From the NCBI RefSeq assembly GCF_018919385.1, contig NZ_JAHLMF010000006.1, forward strand, positions 280,755 to 344,754: 64,000 nt of DNA. Direction: 5' to 3'. This DNA is from Geomonas diazotrophica. Lineage in GTDB: Bacteria; Desulfobacterota; Desulfuromonadia; Geobacterales; Geobacteraceae. Every line of letters begins with the position of its first letter. Within the stretch, counting starts at the first letter, position 1. Made by a program: the position numbers and the translations under genes. Below the pieces are notes generated by a model that saw nothing but the letters and a program-made list of their open reading frames with translations, did not search any database and was not told the DNA's origin. This document shows, one piece after another, positions 20,347 through 28,653 of the stretch.

Positions 20347-21540
20347 CTATCCGGGGAGGCCCGCCTCTTTGGCCAGCTCGCGCCAGGCGGGGATGCTTCT
20401 CTCGATCATCCCCTTGTCCACGCAGTAGGCGATGCGGAAGAAGCCGGGGGCTCCGAAGCCGGCGCCGGGCACCAGCAGGATGCGGTGCTTCTGCGCCATC
20501 TTCACGAACTCGACGTCGTCGGCCAGCGGCGACTTGGGGAAGAGGTAAAAGGCGCCGTCGGGCTTCACCATGGAGAAACCCATCCCGGTGAGGGAGTCGT
20601 AGAGCAGGTCGCGCTTGACGCGGTAGGCGTCGATGTCCACCGAAACGTGCTGCAGCCCGGCCACCAGGCGCTGCATCAGGGCCGGCGCGTTCACGAAGCC
20701 GAGTACGCGGTTGGAGAACACCGCCCCCTCCATGAACTGGTCGACGTTCTTCATCCGCGGGCTCGCGGCCAGGTAGCCGATGCGCTCGCCGGGGAGGGCC
20801 AGGTCCTTGGAGTGCGAGGTGACGATGACGGAGTTCTGGACGTAGCGGAAGATGCTGGGAACGCTCTTGCCGTCGTAGGCGATGCGGGCGTAGGGCTCGT
20901 CGGAGATGACCAGGATCTGCCTCCCCAGTTCCTCTTCCTTGGCGGCTATCATCTCGCCCAGCGCCTTGAGGCTCTCGGCCGGGTAGATGACGCCGGTCGG
21001 GTTATTGGGGGAGCAGATGATGATGGCGCGGGTCTTGGCGGTGACCGCGGCAGCGATGGCCGGGATGTCGAGCTGGAAGGTCTCGCGGTCGGTCCAGACC
21101 TCGACCGGGACGCCGCCGTGGTTGTCGATGTAGAAGCGGTACTCCACGAAGAACGGGGTGAGCAGGATCACCTCGTCGCCGGGGTTCAGGATCGTCTTCA
21201 GCACCACGTTGAGGGCCCCGCCGGCGCCGCAGGTCATCACCACCTGGCCACCCTGCACCGGAAGGTCGGAGGCGGCGGAAAGCATGCGCGCCACTGCGTT
21301 CCTGGTCTCGAGGTAGCCGGCGTTGTTCATGTAGCGGTGCATGCCCGGGACCGGCGCATTGGCGAGCTTCTGGAACTCGGCCTGGAACGCCTCGGGGGGC
21401 TCGACGTCGGGGTTCCCGAGGGTGAAGTCGTAGACCTTGTCGGCGCCGTACTCCTTCCTGAGCTTCTCCCCCTCCTCGAACATCTTCCTGATCCACGACG
21501 ATTTCGCAATAAATCCGGCGATCTTATCAGCGACGGGCAT
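20347..21540 (-). CDS. Pyridoxal-phosphate aminotransferase, class I/II
   Basis: A 397-residue fold-type I aminotransferase. GNPDVEPPEAF near the N-terminus, CGAGGALNVVLKTIL (cofactor phosphate contact), CSPNNPTGVIYP (about 185) and the Schiff-base Lys in SHSKDLALPGERIGYLA (about 245) are all present, with FRIAYC near the C-terminus. This resembles bacterial aspartate or broad-specificity aminotransferases, but substrate is not determinable. AAGGAGGGG precedes the ATG. It heads an operon with an NtrC-family regulator and fxsA, an uncommon grouping that could reflect nitrogen-related control. Confidence 0.9.
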   Translation of the reverse strand: MPVADKIAGFIAKSSWIRKMFEEGEKLRKEYGADKVYDFTLGNPDVEPPEAFQAEFQKLANAPVPGMHRYMNNAGYLETRNAVARMLSAASDLPVQGGQVVMTCGAGGALNVVLKTILNPGDEVILLTPFFVEYRFYIDNHGGVPVEVWTDRETFQLDIPAIAAAVTAKTRAIIICSPNNPTGVIYPAESLKALGEMIAAKEEELGRQILVISDEPYARIAYDGKSVPSIFRYVQNSVIVTSHSKDLALPGERIGYLAASPRMKNVDQFMEGAVFSNRVLGFVNAPALMQRLVAGLQHVSVDIDAYRVKRDLLYDSLTGMGFSMVKPDGAFYLFPKSPLADDVEFVKMAQKHRILLVPGAGFGAPGFFRIAYCVDKGMIERSIPAWRELAKEAGLPG

Positions 21541-21719
21541 GCATCCCCTCCTTTTTTGGTGTCTCGTTTTATTAGCACATTACCGGAACCGGGGCAAGGC
21601 GTATTCCCCCGGCGATCAGGCCACCCAGGCGCCATTCTAATATTTCCCTGCAAACGCGATGACAATTCTGCTATAGTACGCGCCTTGCCTTGCTATACAG
21701 ACTCACGGAGGAGGGAACC

Positions 21720-23003
21720 ATGAAGAAGAATTGGCGCATCGAGACCCAGGCGATCCAGGAAGGCTTCGCCCCCAAGGACGGCGATCCCCGCATCCTGCCC
21801 ATCTACCAGAGCACGACCTTCAAGTTTTCCAGCGCGGAGCACGTAGCCAAACTGTTCGACCTCGAAGTCGGGGGGCATTTCTACACCCGGCTTTCCAACC
21901 CGACGGCGGAAGGGTTCGAAATGAAGATCGCCGCAATGGAGGGGGGGATCGCTGCCATGGCGACTTCGAGCGGCCAGGCGGCCTCCACCATCGCCGTGAT
22001 GAACATCTGCCGCTCCGGCCAGCACGTGGTCGCGGCCAGCACCCTGTACGGCGGCACCTACTCGCTTTTCGCCAACACCTTTCCCAAGATGGGGATCGAG
22101 GTGACCTTCGTCGATCCCGAGGCGGACGAGGCGACCATCGTCGCAGCCTTCCGCCCCGAGACCCGCTGTCTCTTCGGCGAGACCATCGGCAACCCCGGCC
22201 TCAACATCCTCGACTTCGACAAGTTCTCCCGCATCGCGAAGAAGATGCAGGTGCCCCTCATCATAGACAACACCTTCCCGACGCCGTACCTCTGCCGGCC
22301 GCTCGAGCTCGGCGCCGACATCGTGATCCACTCCGCCACGAAGTACATCGACGGACACGCGACCAGCGTTGGGGGCGTGATCGTGGACGGCGGCAACTTC
22401 GACTGGGGCAACGGGAAGTATCCGGAGATGACCGAGCCGGATGAGAGCTACCACGGCCTGCAGTACCTGAAGACCTTCGGCAAGCTCGCCTACATCGTCA
22501 AGGCGCGCGTGCAGCTCATGCGCGACATCGGCCCCTGCCCGGCCCCGATGAATGCCTTCCTTTTCAACCTGGGGCTTGAGACGCTGCCGCTTAGGATGCA
22601 GCGCCACTCCGAGAACGCGCTCGCCATGGCGAAGTTCCTGGAGAAGCACGAGGCGGTTTCCTGGGTGAGCTACCCGGGGCTCGAGAGCCACAAGAGCTAC
22701 GCCCGGGCGCAGAAGTACCTCCCGAAGGGGGCGAGCGGCGTGCTCACCTTCGGCATCAAGGGGGGCGCAGCGGCCGGGAAGAAGTTCATGGAGAGCTGCC
22801 AGCTGGTGGCCCTGGTGGTGCACGTGGGTGACGCGAGGAGCTGCGTCCTGCACCCGGCCAGCACCACGCACCGTCAGCTTTCCGAGGAGCAGCAGGTCGC
22901 CTCGGGGGTCACGCCCGACCTGATCCGGCTCTCGGTCGGCATCGAGCACATCGACGACCTTATCGAGGACGTGAACCAAGCGCTTTTGGCCAGCCAGGAG
23001 TAG
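21720..23003 (+). CDS. metY: O-acetylhomoserine sulfhydrylase (MetY-type)
   Basis: A 427-residue Cys/Met-metabolism PLP enzyme that converts O-acetylhomoserine and sulfide (or methanethiol) to homocysteine (or methionine). Markers are the N-terminal TQAIQEGFAPKDGDPRILPI, YTRLSNPTAEGFE, ATSSGQAA, the PLP Lys in HSATKYIDGHATSVGG (about 215) and SRLSVGIEH(I)DDLI at the end. The long TEPDESYHGLQYLKTFG insert is typical of the sulfhydrylase branch rather than cystathionine synthases. I chose the ATG at 21720, preceded by GGAGGAGGG. No SAM riboswitch is visible in the 179-base upstream region; a -10-like TATAGT lies at 21673. Confidence 0.92.
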   Translation: MKKNWRIETQAIQEGFAPKDGDPRILPIYQSTTFKFSSAEHVAKLFDLEVGGHFYTRLSNPTAEGFEMKIAAMEGGIAAMATSSGQAASTIAVMNICRSGQHVVAASTLYGGTYSLFANTFPKMGIEVTFVDPEADEATIVAAFRPETRCLFGETIGNPGLNILDFDKFSRIAKKMQVPLIIDNTFPTPYLCRPLELGADIVIHSATKYIDGHATSVGGVIVDGGNFDWGNGKYPEMTEPDESYHGLQYLKTFGKLAYIVKARVQLMRDIGPCPAPMNAFLFNLGLETLPLRMQRHSENALAMAKFLEKHEAVSWVSYPGLESHKSYARAQKYLPKGASGVLTFGIKGGAAAGKKFMESCQLVALVVHVGDARSCVLHPASTTHRQLSEEQQVASGVTPDLIRLSVGIEHIDDLIEDVNQALLASQE

Positions 23004-23053
23004 GTGATCCGCCCGGAGGAAATCCCCCTGTACCCCATTCGCAAAAAGGGGGG

Positions 23054-23240
23054 CCCTCACCCGGCCTTCGGCCACCCTCTCCCGGAGGGCGAGGGTAGTC
23101 GGCACCGTTTGCCGGTGGCAGGGTAGTCGGCCACCTTTTCCCGGTGACAAGGGTAGTCAGCCACCGTTTCCCGGTGGCAAGGGTAGTCCTTCCCCTTCTC
23201 CCCTCGGGAGAAGGTGCCCCGAAGGGGCGGATGAGGGCAC
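23054..23240. repeat. GC-rich interspersed repeat with three 28-30-base tandem units
   Basis: The block holds CCCTCACCC/CCTCTCCC-type palindromic sequence at both ends. Between them are three tandem copies of a unit of 28-30 bases (from about 23097), each an AGTCGGCCACCGTTT-like half followed by CCCGGTGGCAAGGGT. Related palindromes occur at 43013-43200, 55334-55354 and 58911-58933. It lies downstream of metY and was not seen inside any gene. Confidence 0.8.
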
Positions 23241-23270
23241 CCGCAGCTGCCGCACCAACGCCAAAAAAAG

Positions 23271-23300
23271 AAGGGGCGAGTGGAATTCCACTCGCCCCTT
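23271..23300. terminator. Bidirectional terminator between metY and the YchJ gene
   Basis: A perfect 30-base palindrome (left arm AAGGGGCGAGTGGAA) is flanked by seven A on the left and TTCC on the right. It can end transcripts from both convergent genes, best for the minus-strand one because of the T run it would read into. Confidence 0.8.
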
Positions 23301-23322
23301 TCCTATTCCCGCTCCGGCCGGT

Positions 23323-23811
23323 CTACTTGCCGCAGCACTTCTTGTACTTCACCCCGCTGCCGCAGCTGCAGGGATCGTTGCGCCCGATCTTGGGCGAGGT
23401 CCTCACCACCGGCTGCCGGGTCACCGGTTTGCCGTCGGTAAAGAGCCACCCCTCCTTCTCCTTCTTGAACAGGGCGCGCTCGTGGTGCACCCGGTCCTCC
23501 CCCTGTTCCTTCCAGCGGGCCATGAACTCCACCTCGCCGGTGGCGTCATCCTTGCCGCCGTCCTTGGTGGAGACGATCTCCAGTCCCTGCCATTCGGACT
23601 TCTCGGCCCACTCGCGCGTCCCCTGAGCGTCGTACCCCTCGCGGTGCTTTGGGTGGGTGCTCTCCAACAGGAAATCGGTCTCGACGTTGGCGTACGCGGC
23701 GTAACGCGCGCGCATCAGCGCCTCTGCCGTCTCAGCGCGGCGCTCCCCCTTGATGACAGGGCGGCAGCATTCGGCGTAAGCCAAACCGCTGCCACAGGCA
23801 CACAGCTCCAT
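23323..23811 (-). CDS. YchJ-family protein with two SEC-C zinc motifs
   Basis: A 162-residue protein of the UPF0225/YchJ family. A SEC-C metal-binding motif stands at each end: [13 protein letters not shown] at residues 4-16 and [13 protein letters not shown] near the C-terminus. The middle domain is NTF2-like ([35 protein letters not shown]). SEC-C motifs bind zinc and occur in SecA and many proteins of unknown role. AGGAGGAG lies upstream of the ATG. It is convergent with metY; the next upstream gene on the same strand is the Dabb protein. Confidence 0.92.
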   Translation of the reverse strand: MELCACGSGLAYAECCRPVIKGERRAETAEALMRARYAAYANVETDFLLESTHPKHREGYDAQGTREWAEKSEWQGLEIVSTKDGGKDDATGEVEFMARWKEQGEDRVHHERALFKKEKEGWLFTDGKPVTRQPVVRTSPKIGRNDPCSCGSGVKYKKCCGK

Positions 23812-23847
23812 CAGTTACTCCTCCTCGTTGTTTGGTGTTGCTTGCGA

Positions 23848-24138
23848 TCAGACTTCATAGTCGGCGGCGACCACCGAGGAGCAGACGCTCCTCATGTAGG
23901 CGGCCACCTCGTTGGCGTGGTACGGGTGCACCTGGTAGGCCTGCAGGTCTTCCAGTGAGTCGAACTTGGTGTACAGGGCGATGTCCGCGGACCGCTCCGA
24001 GCGGATCAGGTCCACCCCCACCTCGAGGTGACGCAGCAGCTCCACCTTGCCATCCATGCTCAGAAGACGCTGCCTGGCAGCCTCGACGTTCTCAGCGGTG
24101 GCCTCTTTGAGCTTGAAAAGCACTATATGCACGATCAT
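23848..24138 (-). CDS. Dabb (stress-responsive alpha-beta barrel) domain protein
   Basis: A 96-residue single-domain protein. The start MIVHIVLFKLKEATAENVE and the central YTKFDSLEDLQAYQVHPYHANEV segment (with conserved HP.H) are hallmarks of the Dabb family, dimeric ferredoxin-like barrels related to EthD and antibiotic monooxygenases. Function is unknown for most bacterial members. It lies 36 bases upstream of the YchJ gene on the same strand, so the two may be co-transcribed. Confidence 0.9.
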   Translation of the reverse strand: MIVHIVLFKLKEATAENVEAARQRLLSMDGKVELLRHLEVGVDLIRSERSADIALYTKFDSLEDLQAYQVHPYHANEVAAYMRSVCSSVVAADYEV

Positions 24139-24241
24139 GTGTAGCCCCCAGAATCAGTGATGACGTTCTCCGGATACCTGTAATACATCGGCGCCAGCCC
24201 CCCTGTCAACGATGGCAGTCCCGTAGACCGAAAAAAAGTTA

Positions 24242-24270
24242 TTGCGTGGCCGGAACAATGCTGCTATAAG
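24242..24270 (+). promoter_or_regulatory. Putative sigma70 promoter for the DUF4350-desulfoferrodoxin unit
   Basis: TTGCGT and TATAAG are separated by 17 bases, with predicted start near 24277 and a leader of about 45 bases. Assigned by eye. Confidence 0.55.
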
Positions 24271-24323
24271 GACCAACAGGATCAAAAAGGTCTTTTTTAA
24301 AATTTCATGCAATGGAGGATTTA

Positions 24324-25076
24324 ATGACTGGCGCTTTGAGATTCATGAGTATAATTGTACTGGCGTTCTTAATGATGACCTCTCCCGTGCTGGCCGCAGG
24401 GAAGGTGCTCTTCGACAACGGGCACGGCGAACGCTTCCAGGTGAAGGAACAGGGGCCGCTGCAGCTCTCGGGGCTGGCCGAGGTGTTCCAGGGGGCGGGC
24501 CTTGAGGTTGGCACCGTGGACCAGCCGCTCACCGATGCCACGCTGGCTGGCGCGCGCGCCCTGGTCATCAGCGGGGGCTTCACCCCGCTGCACCCCAACG
24601 AGATCGAGGCCGTGACGCGGTTTATCCAAAACGGCGGCCGCGTGGCGGTGATGCTCCACGTAGCGCCCCCGATGGCTTCCCTTTTGGACCGGCTGCAGGT
24701 CAGCCACACCATGGGGGTGATCCAGGAGCGCGAGAACGTGATCGAGGGTGACCTCCTAAGGTTCCGGGTCGTCCGGCTGAAGGAGCACCCGCTTTTCCGG
24801 GGCATCAAGGATTTTAGCGTGCACGGCGCCTGGGGGCTCATCAACCAAGGCGACGGCGCCGAGGTCATCGCGGCCACCGGCTTCCAGGCCTGGATCGACG
24901 TCGACCAGGACCAGAAGCAGTCCAAGGAGGAAACGGCCTCCTTCGGCGTGGTGGTGGCCGGCGACATGGGGAAGGGCTCCTTCCTTGTCTTCGGCGACGA
25001 CGCCATCTTTCAGAACAAGTTCCTGCAAGGGAACAACCGGGCTTTGGCGGCAAACCTCGCCGCCTGGTTCAAATAG
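24324..25076 (+). CDS. Secreted DUF4350-like protein
   Basis: A 250-residue protein with a signal peptide ([20 protein letters not shown], cleavage likely after VLAA). The mature part resembles DUF4350/glutamine-amidotransferase-like folds: [10 protein letters not shown] at the start, [20 protein letters not shown] (about 75-95), [11 protein letters not shown] and [11 protein letters not shown] (about 220). No catalytic Cys of true GATases is evident. I chose the ATG at 24324 because TGGAGGAT is correctly spaced for it; an ATG 12 bases earlier lacks a site. Desulfoferrodoxin follows by 67 bases, so the two are probably co-transcribed. The function is unknown; binding of a nucleotide or sugar ligand in the periplasm is a guess. 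Confidence 0.8.
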   Translation: MTGALRFMSIIVLAFLMMTSPVLAAGKVLFDNGHGERFQVKEQGPLQLSGLAEVFQGAGLEVGTVDQPLTDATLAGARALVISGGFTPLHPNEIEAVTRFIQNGGRVAVMLHVAPPMASLLDRLQVSHTMGVIQERENVIEGDLLRFRVVRLKEHPLFRGIKDFSVHGAWGLINQGDGAEVIAATGFQAWIDVDQDQKQSKEETASFGVVVAGDMGKGSFLVFGDDAIFQNKFLQGNNRALAANLAAWFK

Positions 25077-25143
25077 CGGCACCAAATACCGACCGGCATA
25101 CAGCGGCAACAAAATACCAACCAACAAAAACAGGAGGGATTCA

Positions 25144-25518
25144 ATGGCTCAGGCTCTGGAAATCTACAAGTGTGAAATGTGCGGCAATATAGTCGAGGTG
25201 TTCCATGCCGGCGGCGGCCAACTGGTCTGCTGCGGCGAGGAGATGAAGCTGCAGAAGGAAAACACCGTGGACGCTTCCAAAGAGAAGCACGTACCGGTCA
25301 TCGAGCGCGGCGCAGGAACCGTCACCGTCAAGGTCGGCAGCATCCCGCACCCGATGGAAAGCGCCCACTACATCGAGTGGATCGAAGTGATCGCCGACGG
25401 CAAGGTCTACCGCGCCCAGTTGCAGCCGGGCCAGGCCCCGGAAGCGACCTTCCCGATCAGCGCCGCCGACATCAAGGTCCGCGAGTACTGCAACCTGCAC
25501 GGCCAGTGGTCCGCCTAG
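25144..25518 (+). CDS. dfx: Desulfoferrodoxin (superoxide reductase, two-iron type)
   Basis: A 124-residue protein that reduces superoxide to hydrogen peroxide without releasing oxygen, an anaerobe's alternative to superoxide dismutase. The N-terminal desulforedoxin domain binds iron through CEMC (residues 10-13) and VCCGEEM (about 29-30). The catalytic domain has the His ligands in EKHVPVIE and [14 protein letters not shown] and the final Cys-His in [17 protein letters not shown] precedes the ATG. It is followed by a strong terminator. The upstream spacer holds an imperfect 18-base direct repeat (25077 and 25104) of unknown use. Confidence 0.96.
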   Translation: MAQALEIYKCEMCGNIVEVFHAGGGQLVCCGEEMKLQKENTVDASKEKHVPVIERGAGTVTVKVGSIPHPMESAHYIEWIEVIADGKVYRAQLQPGQAPEATFPISAADIKVREYCNLHGQWSA

Positions 25519-25547
25519 GCACGCACGCCACGCTTTAGATGCAGAAA

Positions 25548-25580
25548 GGGGGGACGGCCAAAGCCGTCCCCCCTTCTTTT
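25548..25580 (+). terminator. Strong intrinsic terminator after dfx
   Basis: GGGGGGACGGC, a CAAA loop and GCCGTCCCCCC form a perfect 11-pair stem followed by TTCTTTTAT. Confidence 0.9.
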
Positions 25581-25606
25581 ATCCCTTTCAACCTCAACCT
25601 GCCTTA

Positions 25607-26977
25607 TCAGGCGAGCAGGTGATTGGCCAGGTTGATGTTCTTAAGGAGCGGGTCGACGGGGGCGATGATGGTGGCGTAGCGCCTCCCCCCCTGTTCGGCG
25701 AGGCTCACCAGCCGGGGCGTCTCCAGCGTTTCGCCCTGGGCGCCGATCAGGATCTTCACCGACGGCTCCGCGCACTCCATCGGATGCGGCTTCAGCACCA
25801 GGGCGATCTCGTTGGTATCCAGGCGCACCAGGCTTCCCACCGGGTATTCCCCCATCATCGCCTCGAACTGCTCCACCAGCTCGCCGTTTAGCGAGGAGCC
25901 CGCCAGGCGGTGCATGATCTGCATGGCCTCCTTGGGCAGGGTCGGCCTCTGGTAGGTGCGCAGCGTGGTGATGGCGTCGTAGCAGTCGGCCACGGAGACG
26001 ATCTCGGTGTACAGACCGAAGTGCATCTCCCGGGCCCACTCGGGGTACCCGGTGCGGTCGTGGCGGATGTGGTGGCCAAGCACCGCCTCCGCCACCGCCG
26101 TGGGGATGTTCTTCATCTTCTTGACGATCTCGGAACCTTCCTCGGCGTGGCGCTTCATCTCCTTGAACTCGGTGTCCGAGAGCTTGCCCGGGCTGTTCAG
26201 GATGGTCTTGTCGATCCTGGTCTTGCCGATGTCGTGCAAAAGCCCAGCGGTGTTGATCTCGTGCAGCGCCTCCTTTTCCAGGCCGAGAAAGGCGGCCAGG
26301 GTGAGCGCCAGGATGCCCACGTTCACCGAATGGCTGAAGGTGTAGTTGTCGTAGTCCTTGATCATGGCGAGGCCGAGCAGGGTGGTCGGTTCCTCCATGG
26401 TCACCGTGACCATGTTCTCCACCACACCGTTGATCCACTCGCCGCTTGGGATCCGACCGTTATCGATCTCGCGCATGGTGTCGCGCACCGCCTTCAGCGC
26501 GTCGCGGTAGATGGCGGCGGGGACCAGGGCCTCCCCTTTCCCCTCCCCCTCGCCGGCGACGACCTCGTCGATCCCCAGCCGGACGTTGCTGATCCCCTTC
26601 CTCTCCAGCTCTGCCGCGAAGGTCTCCGCGCCGACCTGCCGGTTCGCCAGCAGCGTGGCGAAGCCGAAGAGGTCGTCGGGGGTGACCCCGGGGTAGATGG
26701 TGACGGCGTCGACCCCCTTCTGCAGCAGGCGCTCGACCAGTTCGGCGACGGCCGCGTTGGGGGAGACCAGCAGGCACCCTTCGATGAAGAAGGTCCCCTC
26801 CACCACGCCCAGGTGCAGTTCATGCCGCTCCCCCATCATCTCGCCCATGAGCCCGACCAGTTCCTGCAAAGGCTGGCGCACCGCCGGATGGGCCAGGGGA
26901 TAGAGCAGCACCGACTTTATCGAGGCGGTGAACAGCATCGCCGCGCGCTGCACCTCGTTTTTGGTGATCTCACTCAT
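25607..26977 (-). CDS. HD-GYP domain protein with variant GYP motif and novel N-terminal domain
   Basis: A 456-residue protein. The HD-GYP domain (about 205-385) has HSVNVGIL, LLHDIGKTRI, KRHAEEG and HHIRHDRTGYP; the last differs from the canonical HHExxDGxGYP by loss of Glu and Gly while keeping GYP. HD-GYP enzymes hydrolyse c-di-GMP or related dinucleotides; activity here is likely but not certain. The first 135 residues are not a known receiver or sensor and resemble the N-terminus of the upstream HEAT-repeat protein (YPLAHPAVR, LGVVEGTFFIEG, GVTPDDLFGFATLLA, KGISNVRLG). The ATG overlaps the end of that gene by eight bases, indicating coupling. Confidence 0.9.
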   Translation of the reverse strand: MSEITKNEVQRAAMLFTASIKSVLLYPLAHPAVRQPLQELVGLMGEMMGERHELHLGVVEGTFFIEGCLLVSPNAAVAELVERLLQKGVDAVTIYPGVTPDDLFGFATLLANRQVGAETFAAELERKGISNVRLGIDEVVAGEGEGKGEALVPAAIYRDALKAVRDTMREIDNGRIPSGEWINGVVENMVTVTMEEPTTLLGLAMIKDYDNYTFSHSVNVGILALTLAAFLGLEKEALHEINTAGLLHDIGKTRIDKTILNSPGKLSDTEFKEMKRHAEEGSEIVKKMKNIPTAVAEAVLGHHIRHDRTGYPEWAREMHFGLYTEIVSVADCYDAITTLRTYQRPTLPKEAMQIMHRLAGSSLNGELVEQFEAMMGEYPVGSLVRLDTNEIALVLKPHPMECAEPSVKILIGAQGETLETPRLVSLAEQGGRRYATIIAPVDPLLKNINLANHLLA

Positions 26978-28577
26978 GCCCTGTTTCCTTCTGCGCCATT
27001 GTCTGCAGCGCCGCCGCCGCTGGGCCGGCCAGCTCTCCGTTGCCCGAGGCGTACCCCTGCAGGAACGCCCGCGCCTGTTCCCCTCCCAGGGCGGCGATGG
27101 CCTCGAGGGCGACGAGTTTCTGCTCCCGGCGGCGGGTCGTGCCGAGCAGGCAGCGTCTGCGGACCACCTTGAACAGTGCCGCGAGGGCGCGCCGGTCGCC
27201 GATGCGTCCTACGGCCCTTAGCGCCTCCAGCTGCAGCGCCTGCAGCTTCCCCCTCAGGTCGCGCCTCGCCACCAGCCTGAGCAGGGGCTCGAGCGCCGCC
27301 TGGTTTCGGCAGGTCCCAAGCCAGGAGATCGCGTGCAGAGCGGTCGGTTCGTCCCCCTCCTGCACCAGGGAGAGGAGCACGCCGGTGGCCTCCATCCCGC
27401 CGATCCGCGCCAGTGCCCGGATGCTCTCCATGCGCACCCGCCCCTCCGGGTGATACGCGGTCAGCACCAGCCCCTTGACCGCATCGCGGTTGCCGATCTC
27501 GGCGAGGATGGCCACCGCCATCTGCACCACCTGCACCCGGCCGTCCTTGAGGAGGGTGAGCAGTTGGGGCTGCGCCTGCACCCCGATGCGGACCAGGGCG
27601 GTGCCGAGCGCCTTGCGAGCGCCCCTGCTCCCGGTGGCGGTCAAGCGCCGAACCACCGCGTCCACCACCTCGGCACCGCCGAGCCTGAGCATGCGGCAGA
27701 TCGCCTCCTTGTCGGGGAAATCGACATCCTCCAGGTGGTTCAGCAGGTGTTCGGCCATCTCCCCGAGGATGAGCTGTTGCAGCACCGTGTGCGCCACGTC
27801 GCGGCAGACCGTACTCCTGGCCGGGTCCGCCTGCTGTTCCAACAGGCGCGCGAGCACCACGTAGAGCCGGTCGAAGTTACCCTCCAGCTTAAGCGGCAGG
27901 GCCTTTTTCAACAGCAGGCGCGCAAGCTGCCGGTAGCGTTCATCATCGGTCTCGGCGGCCAGCGCGGCCAGGAGCTCGTCGACGCCCGGCTCGGCTGCCT
28001 CACCGGCCACGCTCCCCTGTGCCGGAGAAGGCTCGAGGGGGCGCTCCTCGGGCACCTCGGCGCCGCCGTCCCCCTCCTCTTCCTCGGCCTGTCCCGCCGA
28101 CTTCTTGGTGTACACGGCCGATACGTCGATCTGGTTCACCATTACGGCGGAGATGCCGTTTCGGGACAGCATGCCTGCCACGCCACCGTCCTCGGCGATC
28201 TTCTGCGGCGACACCGCCAGTGCGGAAAGGAGGGCGGAGAGATCCGCCGGGGACAGCTCCGGGAGGAAGGTGAGCCGCTGCAGCTCGCGGGCGAAGAGCT
28301 CCTGGGCCAGGGCCTTGGTCATCGGGTTGTTTTCGATGGCGTCCTTGCGGCCGGCGATGGCAAAACCGCCGCGCTGCACGATCAGGGTGACGGGGCCGCG
28401 CCTGACCAGATTGGCAAGAGCCTCGTAGGCAGAGGTGAGTATTTGCGAACGCAGGGGATGGTTATCGGGATAGAAGGAAAAGGCCTTCAATGCCTTGGAG
28501 GTTTCGGCGAGCGCTTTCTGGCAGGCGGCGCCGAGATCTTCACTGTCTTCTAGTAGATTTCGTTGGTCTTCCGGCAT
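26970..28577 (-). CDS. HEAT-repeat protein with the same N-terminal domain as the HD-GYP partner
   Basis: A 535-residue soluble protein. Residues 1-150 (YPDNHPLRSQ, LIVQRGGFAIAG, ELSPADLSALLSALA, NGISAVMVNQIDV) align by eye with the N-terminus of the downstream HD-GYP protein. An acidic, Pro/Glu-rich linker (about 160-205) follows. From about 215 there are roughly eight HEAT/PBS-lyase-like helical repeats, for example RKALGTALVRIGVQAQPQLL and RMESIRALARIGGMEATGVL, which normally serve as protein-binding scaffolds. No catalytic motif is seen. It overlaps the HD-GYP gene by eight bases. I infer a scaffold plus phosphodiesterase pair; the signal and partner are unknown. Confidence 0.85.
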   Translation of the reverse strand: MPEDQRNLLEDSEDLGAACQKALAETSKALKAFSFYPDNHPLRSQILTSAYEALANLVRRGPVTLIVQRGGFAIAGRKDAIENNPMTKALAQELFARELQRLTFLPELSPADLSALLSALAVSPQKIAEDGGVAGMLSRNGISAVMVNQIDVSAVYTKKSAGQAEEEEGDGGAEVPEERPLEPSPAQGSVAGEAAEPGVDELLAALAAETDDERYRQLARLLLKKALPLKLEGNFDRLYVVLARLLEQQADPARSTVCRDVAHTVLQQLILGEMAEHLLNHLEDVDFPDKEAICRMLRLGGAEVVDAVVRRLTATGSRGARKALGTALVRIGVQAQPQLLTLLKDGRVQVVQMAVAILAEIGNRDAVKGLVLTAYHPEGRVRMESIRALARIGGMEATGVLLSLVQEGDEPTALHAISWLGTCRNQAALEPLLRLVARRDLRGKLQALQLEALRAVGRIGDRRALAALFKVVRRRCLLGTTRRREQKLVALEAIAALGGEQARAFLQGYASGNGELAGPAAAALQTMAQKETGHE

Positions 28578-28615
28578 TTTCCATTCCCGTTGATAGGACG
28601 CCAGATTCTAGCCGA

Positions 28616-28632
28616 GATAATGATAATTATCA
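28616..28632 (+). promoter_or_regulatory. Fur-like palindromic operator upstream of the NRAMP gene
   Basis: GATAATGATAATTATCA matches the first 12 positions of the classical Fur box (GATAATGATAAT) and contains a perfect 12-base palindrome, TGATAATTATCA. The only downstream gene is a divalent metal transporter, which fits control by Fur or another FUR-family metal sensor. The site lies in AT-rich sequence between divergent genes. Confidence 0.6.
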
Positions 28633-28653
28633 AACAATTTTGCAGCGACCGCA

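Noticed and set aside
21541..21719. SAM riboswitch upstream of metY
   Set aside because: No SAM-I, SAM-II or SAH-type conserved blocks were found in the 179-base region.
24268..24295. Terminator-like stem before the DUF4350 gene
   Set aside because: Its left arm overlaps the -10 element and precedes the predicted start, so the full hairpin would not be in the RNA.
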